Source: Lepiota brunneoincarnata (taxonomy: Eukaryota > Basidiomycota > Agaricomycetes > Agaricales > Agaricaceae). From it: 64,000 bases of DNA. The DNA is taken from the NCBI GenBank assembly GCA_023014365.1, contig JAEBUN010000002.1, forward strand, positions 3,224,001-3,288,000. The letters are read 5' to 3'. Shown here one piece after another: positions 20,861-32,356 of this stretch (position 1 is the stretch's first letter; the number at the start of each line of letters is the position of its first letter). Below the pieces are notes generated by a model, which saw nothing but the letters and a program-made list of their open reading frames with translations, did no database searches and was not told the origin of the DNA. Position numbers and translations under genes: made by a program.

Positions 20861-21419
20861 GTAGTTAGTTTTCTCCGACTTTTTGTATATTTTCTTTCAT
20901 CCTCACCTTTCTCCCATCTGCTCTTTCTTCCTTAATATTCTCTGTACAATTTCCGGAGCATGCACGAGTTCCACTGTCCCTCAAGTAAAGAACCTGGTGT
21001 GTTCTGTAGGGGCCTCAGTTAATAACAATTTTAAATCAGATTTGAAGTCTTTCCTCTCTTCCCCTCTCTCTCTGTTTCGCTTCGCCTCGCCTCGACGTCT
21101 CAGCTATCTGAAGTCATTCAGTTTACGTTCCCCCGTTGTCTTACATCGTCTCAAGTCCACGCGTTGAGCGGTTTTATTTAAATCGCTTGTTTTCTATCTA
21201 TTACACTATACTATCTACGGGATCTGGGTAGAAGTCTCAACAACAGACGTACGCTGTTGTGCTCGCGTCACCAAACCCCCCAACATCCCAGTTACCATCC
21301 TTTCAGGGTACCACTGTAGGCAAGCTTGAAAATGGCCCGGCCACCTTGGATGGGCGATATGCAGGTTCTTATAGCTGGTGGCTTGGTTGGATACCGCACC
21401 ATTTACTGCTAGAGAGATG
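20861..21419. other. Gene-free stretch
   Basis: The region is pyrimidine-rich (20880-21130). There are no protein-like frames of useful length and no RNA gene. It may be what remains of the deleted N-terminal half of the second glyoxal oxidase copy. Confidence 0.4.
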
Positions 21420-21740
21420 AGTAATCTAAGCTTCTATGACCTCAAAATAACAGAGAGCGGCTCCACTCAATGCAAGATTGCGGCAGAGTAGAAGTCAATC
21501 CTGTGGAAAGTTTTTCGAAGCAGAAGCCTTAACTCCGCTGTTGGGCCCTGAAAAGATAATTAGGCGTCTCTTAAAAAGATGTTCGATTCCGGGAGAACGC
21601 AGGAACGTGTGAAGATGGCTCGACCATCACGCTGTGCATCCAATAGTCTAAACATTTGAAAGGCATGAGAGGAATGACCTCGGCATAATACGCGCGATGA
21701 TGAGAAATTTCGGCCAGATGATAGGGTGGGAAGCGAGCGT
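21420..21740 (-). repeat. Duplicate of the glyoxal oxidase 5' flank
   Basis: It resembles 25025-25310, just upstream of the intact glyoxal oxidase. Shared strings include GTAATCT, CGGCTCC, a GAGAACG/GAGAATGAAGG-ACGTGTGAAG block and ATGATGAGAAATT. Together with the relic at 20030-20660 it outlines a tandem duplication with a unit of about 3.6 kb. Confidence 0.65.
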
Positions 21741-22760
21741 GTCAGAGAGGGCTGGCGCGGCCACCTGAGTTCGGAGTGATCGTTGTCTATATAGAACATC
21801 GAGTAAAGGCCATTGAGTCGTAAGGGGTGCCACACCAGTTTGAAGGTACCGAGGATAGAGAATGATGAGCGAACGCTTCTTGGACGCACAGATTGGGGAC
21901 TCGGCCTTCCCGCAATTTTAGTTACTTGCACGAACCCCACGCGTGTGACTATAGTACACATCAGGCCGAATTTAATCTCGCGAGCGGAAGAGTCCCTGCT
22001 AACGCGTACCGGCTATTCGAACTCACCTATCCCGACGGAACAAGGAGACACAAGCCCTCACAATGTGTCCGAGCAACTCGGATACAACGCTCCAAGCAGC
22101 CCATAGACGGCGATGCCTGAGCATGACATGATTTCATGGTATCGGAGATCGGGGGAGGCGTTCTGTTGGGCTTGTTCGGTGTTGACTCTATTCCTTATGT
22201 TATTTGGCCAGAACAAACGATCGACTCCTACCGAAGGATCTCCTATCCAATATGGCTTTGAACAAATCTTTATTTACAGTGTTAACTCATATTTGGGGGG
22301 ACTAAGGAACTCGACCCCTCCTAGCTACTGTATACATGAGGGAGCTAATTCTAATAGATATCATGTCGAAGAAGTGCGAATCCTGGTGTAAGCCAGGTCC
22401 GCGGGCTTACAGCTGCCTGACCGGCGGACACTGGGGTATGCTACCACACCAGATCCCATATCTCAAACACGACACGGATCTTGGATTACCATACATACTG
22501 CCATCATATTTACTTGCCCAAGAGACCGCAGCCAACGGGAACCGAAATCTAATTATGCCAAAAATGGCCATCTGTCCCAAGCTCAGCACAAGAAAACATC
22601 CTGCTTATCATTTTCGATTTTACTGGGTGAGCAAGAGAGACAAAGCGCTCAGAGGGTAGATAGGAATCCGGGAAATAATGGCTAAAGAATGAATCATCGG
22701 GATCGGTAAATTCAAACTTTAACATTCAACACGTTCAATCCTGTGCATGAGGCACAGGAT
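21741..22760. other. Gene-free stretch downstream of glyoxal oxidase
   Basis: There are short unrelated frames on both strands and nothing recognisable. The last 100 bp would hold the 3' end of the glyoxal oxidase transcript. Confidence 0.4.
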
Positions 22761-24913
22761 CTACAAGGGGACTCCCTGATCTCTGACTGGAGGTGTTGAT
22801 CCGTTACCCATCATGACTCGAACCCCGGTGCTGGTAACATCGTCGACTGTCAAAAAGATATACGCTGCGGGATCTGAGTCTATTGTGTAGTCATAATTGC
22901 ACAGGAGTAATATCTCACCTGGCCCAGGCGGATACACACGATTGTTGGGGGGACTGGTAATTGTCAGTTTTCTCATATTCCCTGCCTTGTTCTCTGGCCC
23001 AAGATCTCCATTCATGAATACAAGACGGGAACTCGAGTGGAATGCATGTGTAGAAAATCCGAGGTCCATCAGAGCGACTATCCTTGGCATTAGAACTGTT
23101 ACTACAGCAGTGCGAATGCGTAGCACCCACCCTGTACTGAGGAAGCTTTGAAGCCACGAGGGAGAGACACGTCCACCGTGAATTTGTGGCTGAAAGGAAT
23201 TTGCCTGGGGACATTTAATAGCCGGGGACGTTGGGCAGTCATATAAGGTGGGTTGAGATATTCCACGCGGAATTCACTAGGTAGGTTCAGAGTCAACGAT
23301 TAATCAGGTTACCCAATGTCGTTAATTGCGCTTACGTCGGGTATCGGGTATCGTTAACCACACTCAAGTGGGGGTCAGACCCGGCGATTAACACATTTCT
23401 GTTACCTCGTTATTCAAGGATACGAGTCGAAATAATATGTCTAATAGTACGCACCCCATTGGTGTCAAGGTCGTGCTAGAATGATACATTCGAGCGATAT
23501 CTGTCGTTGGCATTCCCTTGTTGCTGATACGCCTACCAACCGGAGCGTCCGGAGAATAAATCGAAGGAGTTAGACTGCGGAAAGGCATGAGTTCGTCTAT
23601 CTGGCAAAGCAATACCTCTCAACTTACGCAGGGTGATCGGAATTCGAACTGTTGTCTATAGGATCTCGAACAGAGCCAATGCCGGGGAACCCTGTTTGCG
23701 CCCCGTTAACGATCAAGACCTTTCCGTTAGGCATCAAGATCATCTCGTGCAACGTCCTCGTTTCTAACATACTCTCCACCTCCCAGCCCCTCCTGATGCC
23801 CTCTGGAGTCAGAGTCATGCGGGAACACTGGTCCGAGGCAGGCCTCTGTGAAGAAAGCTCGGTTGGAGGAATTTGGTCGCTGGCGGTGGCTCCCCCACAG
23901 ACTAAGATTTCAGGGGTGTAATGTGGTGGACGAAGCGGGAGAAGAGTGGCAGTGCCATCAAACGGGTTTGTTACGCGCACGCCGTTGGGAATATCCGGAA
24001 GAATAGTTTCTTCGTCCCGTTCAACATCATAAATGGCTGTTTGGTTGTTGGCCACCATAAGGACTTTGCCATCTGGAAGAGCAAATACACTAGGTGCGAT
24101 ATCAGTGGGACGTTGAATCGGGGCTTGCGTTTACCTACCGAGGGAATAAATTTGCGGGAACACTGCGTTCGAGGAACTTGAGGGGTCGCGGAACGCCATT
24201 ATCTTTCTTTGGGAAGAATTCGACGTTGTTAACGGGGTCTATACTGTAGAATTGTACGACGATATGTGATCCCCCGACAACCATCTATTTAGGAGAATTT
24301 AAGCAAAGAAATCGTGACATTAACGGGGCAAGGACGTACCAAAGATCCATCAAAGAGTCTCAGGCTCGAAGGATAATACCTAGATTCGGCCAGCTGGAGT
24401 GTATCCGGGTGTTCGACGAGCTTGCAGCTTGCACCGCTAGGGTCAGTGCAGGGTTCGAAAATCCTCAAGCCCTTAAGCCCAACTTCGATATCTGGGACGG
24501 CATTGTATCCTCCAACACTGACCTTAGGAATTTGTCAGCCAGCTGGCTCTCAGGGGGAGTCGCATTCGCATGGAACTCACCATCGTTCCATTACTCAAAA
24601 ATCCTCCAGAACCGCAAAATGCGTGGGAGGTGACGTTGATTGGCGAAGCTGTGTTGGTTTCCATATTCCAAAGAGCCCCCGATGCTGAGTGATTTCCGAT
24701 CTGTAACGGGCTGTTTGTTGCCCTATCAAGGAGGAGGGCGAGTGTATCGGAGATGACGACCGCTTCTATTGCCGCAATCCCAGAAGTGCCTTTTTGGACG
24801 AAATGCCATTGGAGTCCAGCCTGCCTTCTGTCTTGCGGAGTGGACAGCGAGGCAGCATGACAGATCCCGCAGGTAAGAATTGTCACGAAATATGTTAGTA
24901 GAAGGAGTGCCAT
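22761..24913 (-). CDS. Glyoxal oxidase (copper radical oxidase)
   Basis: Secreted oxidase that converts aldehydes such as glyoxal to acids and yields hydrogen peroxide for ligninolytic peroxidases. Nine exons (24913-24581, 24522-24340, 24284-24139, 24089-23628, 23574-23455, 23398-23336, 23276-23131, 23077-22919, 22873-22761) sum to 1725 nt, 574 residues. The first 21 residues form a signal peptide ending CHAA. By family position, the radical Cys is in FCGSGGF (about residue 100), a Tyr in RYYP, the Tyr-His pair in MYHSS, and the second His in FSTHAF. The C-terminal DUF1929 domain is complete. I chose Met at 24913, because the longer frame from 24997 would bury the signal peptide. A TATA-like site lies at 24974-24979. 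The gene appears intact. Confidence 0.92.
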
Positions 24914-25019
24914 AATCGACGAGGAATGCCTAGGCAGCCGTCTTGAATGAAAATAGCTAGCCTTGAGCCAGTTCTTATACTGGTCGCCAAATGCCATTCC
25001 CTTTTAATAACCGGCCTTC

Positions 25020-25310
25020 ACTCCCAGCAGGATGGGTAATCTGAACTTCCAAGAACTTTAGAATAAAAATGGACGGCTCCGTTTGATGCATGGAGTAGAA
25101 GAAATTTCGGTAAAAATATGTTCAGAGTCGAAGCTTGATCCCTGATATTGGGGCCATTCTGAACGCTTAAAGATATGTTCAGTTCTGAGAGAATGAAGGG
25201 ACGTGTGAAGGTGGTGTAACCATTATGCCGCGCATTCATCATCTAAAGGGGAAGACAGGGGTGACTTGGGTATAATAAGGGCAATGATGAGAAATTCCGT
25301 CCGTATGGGG
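25020..25310 (-). promoter_or_regulatory. Glyoxal oxidase upstream region, present twice
   Basis: This lies 100-400 bp upstream of the start at 24913. It shares blocks with 21420-21740. Conservation at both sites reflects duplication, so it does not by itself prove function. Confidence 0.5.
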
Positions 25311-25329
25311 GCGGGGAGCATCTTACTCA

Positions 25330-25790
25330 CCGCAAGCCATAATTACGTAGCCACAGTGCGAATCAGAACGGTCGAGTTGAAAGATAATCCCGTGGTCGGA
25401 AGAAGCTCTATACCAAAAGAGAGAAATGAGTAATAGGCTCACATCTCACGAATAGGAAACATCGTACACGAAACCACCCGTGTGGAAGCGACAAGCGGCA
25501 TCTAAAACAGAGGCGAGGCATCACCGGACTCACTGGCGGTGAATAAAGCGATGGTGCTCGGAGGTGACCTGACATCAAGTACTTACTACAGGCAGGCTGC
25601 TAATACCAATGGAGACATTTATCAGGAGCGACGTGGCACAGGTGGGCGGAACGGTGATACTGTGCATCGCGGTTGGCGGGGTAGACTAGGTTCAGAGGTC
25701 GAAGTTCACGAGGTAGCCTGGGCTACAGTTCTGTATTTTAAATAGATCGGTTGGGCGTTTGACAGCTTCCGACTCGGACAAGTCTGTGTC
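25330..25790. other. Gene-free stretch
   Basis: No protein-like frame or RNA gene was seen; a short plus frame (25539-25745) has no recognisable features. Confidence 0.4.
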
Positions 25791-25793
25791 CAA

Positions 25794-26720
25794 GTGTTCA
25801 CTTCACCTACCATCGCAAACTGGGGAGCCTTGGTGTATTTGGGGCAAAGCACCGTGTGCATCCGCTGGGTATTGCTTGAGTGCTTCATAGGCTTTACTCC
25901 CCATCTTCTCGAACCACCGAGTTGTAACTGCTCTCTTCAGGAGTACTGGAACTCATGTGCTCACACAAGCACTCTTGTTGCGCTCTTGCCTCGTCGTCGT
26001 TTCCCATCATCTGCAGATGTCTCTATTCCCACCATCATCTTCTGGTGGCCCTCTGCTCTCTTCACAGGTACTCCCTCATACCCACCTGACCCTTCCTTTC
26101 TTATGATTCCTTCCGCTTTCCCCGCACTAGACAAGTTGCTCATGTGGTTAAGCTGGGTAATGCTCGGTACTGAGAACCCGCTTACCCCGCGCCTTGTTTT
26201 CTATGCTCAAGGACAGACCTGATGTTGGCTCGTGCGTTGTTCACCAATCTGCCAAACACGGTGCATGAGCTTCGCCTGATTCACCTTGTTCATCGGACAT
26301 CTCCCATAGCTCAGCATGCATTTATTCAGTGCCACTACATCCGGGAACTTATTCTGGCGGACTGTGATTAGAAAAGCGTGCATTCGGCGACATGCGTATT
26401 GTTTATTGGTTGGGCGGGGGGGTGAGCAGGTAAGGCATTCGCCTCACCTCACATCCTTGCATCTCAGCAGCTGTTATGATTCCATCGACCATATCTTCTG
26501 GGGTGCATCCAACCCAGTACTTGGTGCCAACTTCTCACATCAAGATTTGGAGGTCTACAACGGGAGATCTACCCGGTCAGGTTTTAAATTTCGCTTGCGG
26601 ACGTACCGGGCACATATCTGCTGCCCCCTGGGAAGAAGAGGTTGTATGCAATGGTTCAGGGTGGATTTAGGTTAGTAATTGAGGATGAAGGGGGGAGCGT
26701 AGAGTGGTTATGCCTAGATA
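25794..26720 (+). pseudogene. F-box gene relic
   Basis: Two blocks match the relic at 30750-31950: a CACCGAGT...TCATCTGCAG block near 25915-26020 and a C-terminal block near 26530-26700. The latter ends in a frame reading GGFRLVIEDEGGSVEW, the counterpart of the C-terminus of the intact neighbours (GFQLEVRD...). The frame is broken in between. It lies directly upstream of the first full-length copy. Confidence 0.6.
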
Positions 26721-26965
26721 TACGCCTGTATGGGCGCCCCGGTAGCCCACCCCCTAGCCAATCAATTGCGATTTGGCACGCGTGTATCAGGAGGATTGTG
26801 GTGTTAATGAACGAGAGTGCTTGGTAAACCTTCATATAGAGTCTAGGCGCATGCATCACCGTGAAGGAGTTCAATGAGGTTGTTCGCTTTAACCGTGACG
26901 CACAATGGGTTGTCACCTGACTGTTGCGTTGCACCCACGTCGTTCCTTCATTCCAACATTCCAAC

Positions 26966-28441
26966 ATGCCAACAACTCAAAAGACCCGAGACGAGATCGA
27001 CATCATTCAGAGAGAGGTACACCGGATCGAGGAGGCAATCCGCCAGCTCTCCGAAGATCGGACAACCCTGCTGCGAAAGCTCAACAATATACGGGCATCG
27101 ACCCGAATCCTTCCTTCAGAAACTCTCTCCCTCATCTTTGAACACGTCCAGGGCTCGCAGGGCACCTATCCAGCGTTGACTATTGGCCAAGTCTCATCGC
27201 ACTGGCGTCAGATTGCTTGGTCAACGCCCCAACTATGGACCAGCATGTCCATTAGCCTTAGCGGGGGCAATGCACGTGGTATTCCCCACATCCTCGATAT
27301 CCACTTTCGGAATGTTAGTAGTCTTCCGTTCAGCCTCGAGCTGAAGCGCCTGCCTGATTTACTCTCATCCTTTGTTATGGATGGGATTCCCTTAATCGAG
27401 GCATTACTATTGGACGAAAAGAATGCCAGGAAGGTTAAATCCCTTCAACTGACCCACTGGCCACTCTCTAATATTTCATCAAACTTTTCCCGACTTGAAC
27501 ACTTTGGGGCAGACGGTGGATCCTGGGGTGACAAGCTCTCCCTCGAGGATGTCCCCCACTTACGTCGCGTGCATTTGAGTTACCTGGGCGTAAAAGACAT
27601 TTCGCTCCCTTGGTCGTCAATAACCGACATTTGCCTCCTTTTCATCCCCATCGACATCTGTGCCAAGTTGCTCACTCATTGCCCCAATCTCGTCGACTTT
27701 GATTCATTTGATCCAGCATATGACCTCGACACCGCCGAGTCCGACTTGCCTGTCTCACCTATTGTACTTCACCATCTACGAGACCTAGGGTGGGCCTACA
27801 TCGATAGCCCATGGTGCTCGGCTACAGTTCAGCACATTCGACTTCCCGCACTACAGACCCTGACCTGGAGACAAGGAGATGGGGGGGATGATGAACTGGA
27901 GCCCACTGTTCATGCGTTGTCCTCTAATCTGCCGGATACCTTGCGATCTCTCGATTTTTTTAACGTCCATGGCTGGACGCTTCCCTTAATCAGACATATT
28001 TTCAGTCGAGCTCGTTACGTCCAGACTCTGCGTCTGACAGAATGCCACAATGAGACTGTATATCCATTTCTTTGTGCGCTGTGTCCCGGGTGGGAGGGAG
28101 ATAGTACAAAATATCTGCCCGCTCTCAAATCTTTGACTATTACCGGTGACCCTGACCTCTCAGACAATGAAGATTCTGAAACACCACTCTACCTGCTTGA
28201 CCACGACTTCTCCCACCGAATTTTAGATATTTGCAAGGCAAATTTTACCGGTTCGGGTAAACGGTTTACGCTTTTGTTTGAACTTTTCGAGGTGGACTGG
28301 GCTCCGGGGGTGCTGGATGAGTTGAGTGCGATGGTTCGAGACGGGTTCAAGCTGAAGATTCGTGACGCGAAGGGAGACGTTAAATGGCGAAGGAAGGGGG
28401 GGAAGAGGACTAGAGATAGGAATCGTGGAACGCAAGTGTAG
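26966..28441 (+). CDS. F-box/leucine-rich protein, copy 1
   Basis: A single 491-residue exon. An N-terminal coiled coil (residues 5-40, DEIDIIQREVHRIEEAIRQL) leads into an F-box core, LPSETLSLIFEHVQ, near 52. A long region of irregular leucine-rich repeats follows. F-box proteins recruit substrates to SCF ubiquitin ligases through Skp1; the substrate is unknown. The frame is open upstream to 26924, but the Met at 26966 matches the start of copy 2 and follows a shared leader. The C-terminus is basic. No intron is needed. It belongs to a tandem family with 29184-30605 and 32357-33748. Confidence 0.88.
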   Translation: MPTTQKTRDEIDIIQREVHRIEEAIRQLSEDRTTLLRKLNNIRASTRILPSETLSLIFEHVQGSQGTYPALTIGQVSSHWRQIAWSTPQLWTSMSISLSGGNARGIPHILDIHFRNVSSLPFSLELKRLPDLLSSFVMDGIPLIEALLLDEKNARKVKSLQLTHWPLSNISSNFSRLEHFGADGGSWGDKLSLEDVPHLRRVHLSYLGVKDISLPWSSITDICLLFIPIDICAKLLTHCPNLVDFDSFDPAYDLDTAESDLPVSPIVLHHLRDLGWAYIDSPWCSATVQHIRLPALQTLTWRQGDGGDDELEPTVHALSSNLPDTLRSLDFFNVHGWTLPLIRHIFSRARYVQTLRLTECHNETVYPFLCALCPGWEGDSTKYLPALKSLTITGDPDLSDNEDSETPLYLLDHDFSHRILDICKANFTGSGKRFTLLFELFEVDWAPGVLDELSAMVRDGFKLKIRDAKGDVKWRRKGGKRTRDRNRGTQV

Positions 28442-29183
28442 TTGTGTCTGACTGTCGCAGAGTTTCAACACGTATCAACGATGTTTGGAGCATAAGTCGT
28501 AATAATGTTACCGAGGAGTGAAAATAAATGAGGCGATTTGAGGGTTAGAGTGGGCCGTTAGGAAATCCAAGCAAGTTAAGGCACGAATTTTTGGAGTTGC
28601 GATGACAGGAAGAGAATATAGTCACCGAGACATGGATTGGTAACCTCAACTAGAGAAGCCGCAGGGTGGTGCCCGTGCAAGCAGAGAGATACAGTACTAT
28701 GCAACGTCAACATGGTCAAGTGGTCTAAGGCACCGGGGGTAATCGTGTTAGGTTGAAGGAGGATCAATCGGGTAATTTTAAGTCGAAAAGTGGTCGGCCC
28801 TGATCCTACACAGCGGTGGGAGAAGAAAGAAGGGGTCTAGAGGCCGGGATGCCGAGGTGCTCGATACAATGAGTCTGTTGACCGATGCGTTGCGAAGGAA
28901 AAGGAGTTAAGGAAAATAATGAGTGAGCAGAAATGTGCGCTAAGGGGGGGTATCGTGCCACCGAAAGGCTCGAGCACAACGGCCTGGAACTTGAAGAGCG
29001 TGTCGGCGGGTCGAAAGGGGGTGAGGGTCGAGACAATGGTGAAGACGAGGCACCAGTACGCGGATCCTCTCTCACAAAGGTTCCTTTCCGTTGTCCAGCC
29101 GATTTGCGGCGCTCTGGCATGTTTATTGTAACCGTGACGCACAGGGGACGTGACTGGCGCCTGCGTCGTTCCTTCCTTCCACC
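28442..29183. other. Spacer between F-box copies
   Basis: It holds a decayed half tRNA (28707-28737). The last 60 bp repeat the leader of copy 1 (TAACCGTGACGCACA...CGTCGTTCCTTC). The 28480-28760 part is a diverged copy of the 33790-34110 flank. ORFs on either strand lack protein character. Confidence 0.6.
28707..28737 (+). pseudogene. Half tRNA-Leu relic
   Basis: CAACATGGTCAAGTGGTCTAAGGCACC matches the acceptor and D-arm half of the tRNA-Leu at 34071 with two changes. The anticodon and T arms are gone, so it cannot be a working tRNA. It was probably carried along when an F-box plus tRNA unit was duplicated. Confidence 0.75.
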
Positions 29184-30605
29184 ATGTCAACAACTCAGAA
29201 AGCTGAAGGCGAGATCGACATCATTCAGGGTGAAGTATGTCAAATCGAGGAAGCGATGCACCAACTCCCAGAAAAGCGCGCAACACTGCTGCGAAGGCTC
29301 AACGATAAGCAGGCATCGACCCGAGTCCTTCCTTCAGAAATTCTCTCCCTCATCTTTGGACATGTTCAGGGCACGCGGGGCACCTACCCGGTGTTGATTA
29401 TTAGCCACGTCTCGTCGCACTGGCGTCAGGTTGCCCGGTCAACGCCCCAACTGTGGACCAGCATGTTCATTAGCCTTAGCGGGGGCAATGCACATGGGAT
29501 ACCCCACATCCTCGATCTTCACTTTCGGAATGTTAGTAGTCTTCCGTTCAGCCTCGAGCTCGGGCTTTCATTTACTACTCCTTCACCCATCGTTGCGGAT
29601 GCGATTCTCGCAATCGAAACATTACTCTTTGACGACGAGAACGCCAGGAAGGTTACATCTCTTCAACTATTTCACTGGCAACTCTCTAACATTCCATCAA
29701 ACTTTTCCCGACTCGAACACTTCGCGGTGTGTTATTGGTTCCGGGGATGCGACCTCTTTCTCTCAAATCTCCCTCGCTTACGCCGCGTCAATTTGAGTAA
29801 TATGCACGGAAACGTTTTGCTCCCCTGGTCGTCAATAACCGAACTCTACCTCTGCTCTATCCCTATCAACGTTTGCGTCAAGTTGCTCACTCATTGTCCC
29901 AATCTCCTCGACTTTCATTCATTCGATCCGGATGATGATCTCAATGAGATGGCTGAATCCCACATCCTTGTTTCACCTATTACCCTTCACCCCCTGCGTA
30001 GTCTAGGGTGGTCCTATAGCAATAGTCCGTGTTGTTTGGCCGCAGTTCAGCACATTCGGTTACCTGCACTACGCGCTCTTTCCTGGTCACAAGCATACGA
30101 AACAATTGACGAAGTGGAGCCTGTCGTTAGGGCATTGTTCTCTAATCTCCCCAGCGGTTTACAATCTCTCCGCCTGGTCAGCGTCAACGGCTGGACTCTT
30201 CCCATGATCAGACATATCTTCCATCAATCTCGACATGTCCAAACTCTCTCTCTGGCAGCATGCGACAAAAAGAGTGCATACGGAGTTCTTTGTGCTCTGT
30301 GTCCTGGCTGGGAGGGAGATGGGACAAGGTATCTACCTGCTCTCAAATCTTTGACCATTCATCGATGCCATGTTCTTGATGACGGCTACTCTGAAACACC
30401 GATCAAGGTCCTTGACCATGACTTCTCCCACCGAGTTCTGGAAGTCTGCAAGGCAAAGTTTATTGGTTCAGGTAACCAGCTCAAGCTTTTGTTTGAGGAA
30501 CTCGAGGTGGACTGGGCTCCGGGGGTACTGGAGGAGTTGGGTGCGATGGTTCGGGATGGGTTCCAGCTGGAGGTTCGGGATGTGGGAGGAAATGTCGAAT
30601 GGTGA
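29184..30605 (+). CDS. F-box/leucine-rich protein, copy 2
   Basis: A 473-residue single-exon gene aligns end to end with copy 1, including the coiled coil, the F-box core LPSEILSLIFGHVQ and the C-terminal GFQLEVRD segment. The ATG at 29184 is preceded by ACC and the leader shared with copy 1. The frame is unbroken, which suggests it is still under selection or is very recent. Expected role: substrate adaptor of an SCF ubiquitin ligase. Confidence 0.88.
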   Translation: MSTTQKAEGEIDIIQGEVCQIEEAMHQLPEKRATLLRRLNDKQASTRVLPSEILSLIFGHVQGTRGTYPVLIISHVSSHWRQVARSTPQLWTSMFISLSGGNAHGIPHILDLHFRNVSSLPFSLELGLSFTTPSPIVADAILAIETLLFDDENARKVTSLQLFHWQLSNIPSNFSRLEHFAVCYWFRGCDLFLSNLPRLRRVNLSNMHGNVLLPWSSITELYLCSIPINVCVKLLTHCPNLLDFHSFDPDDDLNEMAESHILVSPITLHPLRSLGWSYSNSPCCLAAVQHIRLPALRALSWSQAYETIDEVEPVVRALFSNLPSGLQSLRLVSVNGWTLPMIRHIFHQSRHVQTLSLAACDKKSAYGVLCALCPGWEGDGTRYLPALKSLTIHRCHVLDDGYSETPIKVLDHDFSHRVLEVCKAKFIGSGNQLKLLFEELEVDWAPGVLEELGAMVRDGFQLEVRDVGGNVEW

Positions 30606-30749
30606 AGGACGGGGATGCATTCAGGGATGGAGGAGGATCACGGAATGCAAGTAGTAAGTAGCACCAGAGTCGGGCCCCCCTGATATGAAGTTGAGAACTG
30701 AATCACATAATGTGAATGGCCGTACCTTTACCCTTAACGCGCTGGTTTG

Positions 30750-31950
30750 TTGCTCGAGCGCTACATAGACCCCGCCCTCCTAAATCACCGAGTCGTCAAT
30801 GCTCCTTTCAGGCACGTTGGCACTCAAGTTCAGGCACTCCCGTCACTTCCACCCATCATCTGCAGCTTTCCCTATCCCCACCATCCCGATCTTCTTGTTC
30901 TCTGGTCCCCTTAAACCTCATATTCACCTAACTCTTGTGGATGCTGACGCATGTCAGGTTGGGTTCTGTACCTTACATAGCGCATAATGACTCCCAAACA
31001 GATCCACTGATCTCCTTGCTTCGATGTGCTTACTACCCAAACTTGTGTGGCTGAGTTGATCCTCCAGTTAGTTGGCGTTCGGGGGAAGGGAGACCGAATG
31101 GATTTGTAAACGGTTTTGTGGATTCCGCCGACCACCTCGAGGGATCATGCAAGGCGGAGGAGGCTTTCAGGTGGGTGGAGGGCTCAACAGCCTGCAGGGG
31201 TCGATCCGGGCTCATGTATCCGAAATACTGTCCCGTATCTTTCAAGATGTTCGCCTACAACTCTTCTACCGCTGCCCAGAGACTGGTATCTATCAGTGCC
31301 AAAATATGTCAGTTACCTAGTCAGTGTCAACTGGTGGTCAGGTCTCGTTGTATTAACATCAGGCTTCCCCCTTTCTCTGGGCCTACTTTCGGGACCTTGG
31401 AAGCCAATCTCGCGTTCCAGCCTGGTGGCTTACCCGTCCCCATGGATATCTTTCCATTAATCAGGGCCTTGGTCTTTGATATCCAGCGCTTTAGCCGGTA
31501 GATGCGCCAGCGCACTTGTTGCTCCCCATCCCAACCTAATCTTCCCAACTCTTTCCTCTCAGTTAATCCACAGACTATCGTCACCCCGTTCTCGGCACCC
31601 TCCTCCTCTTCTCAATCGTGTTATGCTGCGCTACTTCCGGGGGCCGGTGGACTGTGACAAGGAAATCATATTCGGCACTTCCTGGACTTAGGCAGCTGCT
31701 GTAACTTCACGAACCCTATCAAGTTTTGGGGCGTGTTCACCTGAGTACTTGATGCTGACTTCTCACAGCAAGTTTTGGAGGTCGGAAAAAGGAGGTGTGC
31801 CGAGCTGCCAGGGTTTTAAATTTCGCGTTATGGACTGGCAGGTCCAAATAAATTGGGTTCCGGAGGGAAAAAAAAGAGGAGTTTATACGATGACTCAGAG
31901 TGGGCTTGAGCAGAAGATTAAGGATGAAAGAGGAAGCATAGATTAGTTGC
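30750..31950 (+). pseudogene. Second F-box gene relic
   Basis: It shares a block near 30770-30930 with 25880-26100, and a C-terminal block (31760-31945) ending in a frame reading IKDERGSID, the counterpart of the array's C-terminus. Stops and frame changes throughout. Relics alternate with full-length copies (relic, copy 1, copy 2, relic, copy 3). Confidence 0.6.
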
Positions 31951-32205
31951 TTTGGATATATGCATGTATGAACACCATATGAATATCAACGCGACAAGGA
32001 GCGACTATGGCGTGATCGAGAGCGGTGGCCAGGAGAAAGGCAGGACTGGGGCGACGGTGAGGTAAGACGCAGTGGTGTTTTGCCATCGGGAAGTAGGCTC
32101 CTTCGCGGCGAACTCGCCGGGTTTTGGTACCCATTTATCAGGAGGATTGTGCTTCTGATGAATGGGATTGCTTGGGGAAACAGACTGTTTATTCGTGACG
32201 CGCAG

Positions 32206-32286
32206 GGGATTGTCACCTCTAGTTTGTTTGCTGCGGTATATAAATGCTGAATTCAAAGAAAGAAAAAGAAAAAGGGATTGTCACCT
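32206..32286 (+). mobile_element. Short retroposed insert with 13-bp target duplication
   Basis: GGGATTGTCACCT occurs at 32206-32218 and 32274-32286. Between them are 55 bp ending in an A-rich tail (AAAGAAAGAAAAAGAAAAA). Copies 1 and 2 of the F-box array have no such insert in the same leader. An A tail plus a long target duplication suggests target-primed reverse transcription of a short RNA. The insert carries a TATATAAA box. Confidence 0.6.
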
Positions 32287-32356
32287 GACCGCGTCGTTCC
32301 CTCATTCCAGCACGTCAACCACTCAGGTCGATATCATTCAGAGAAAAGTACACTAG

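Noticed and set aside
28707..28737. A second functional tRNA
   Set aside because: Anticodon and T arms are missing.
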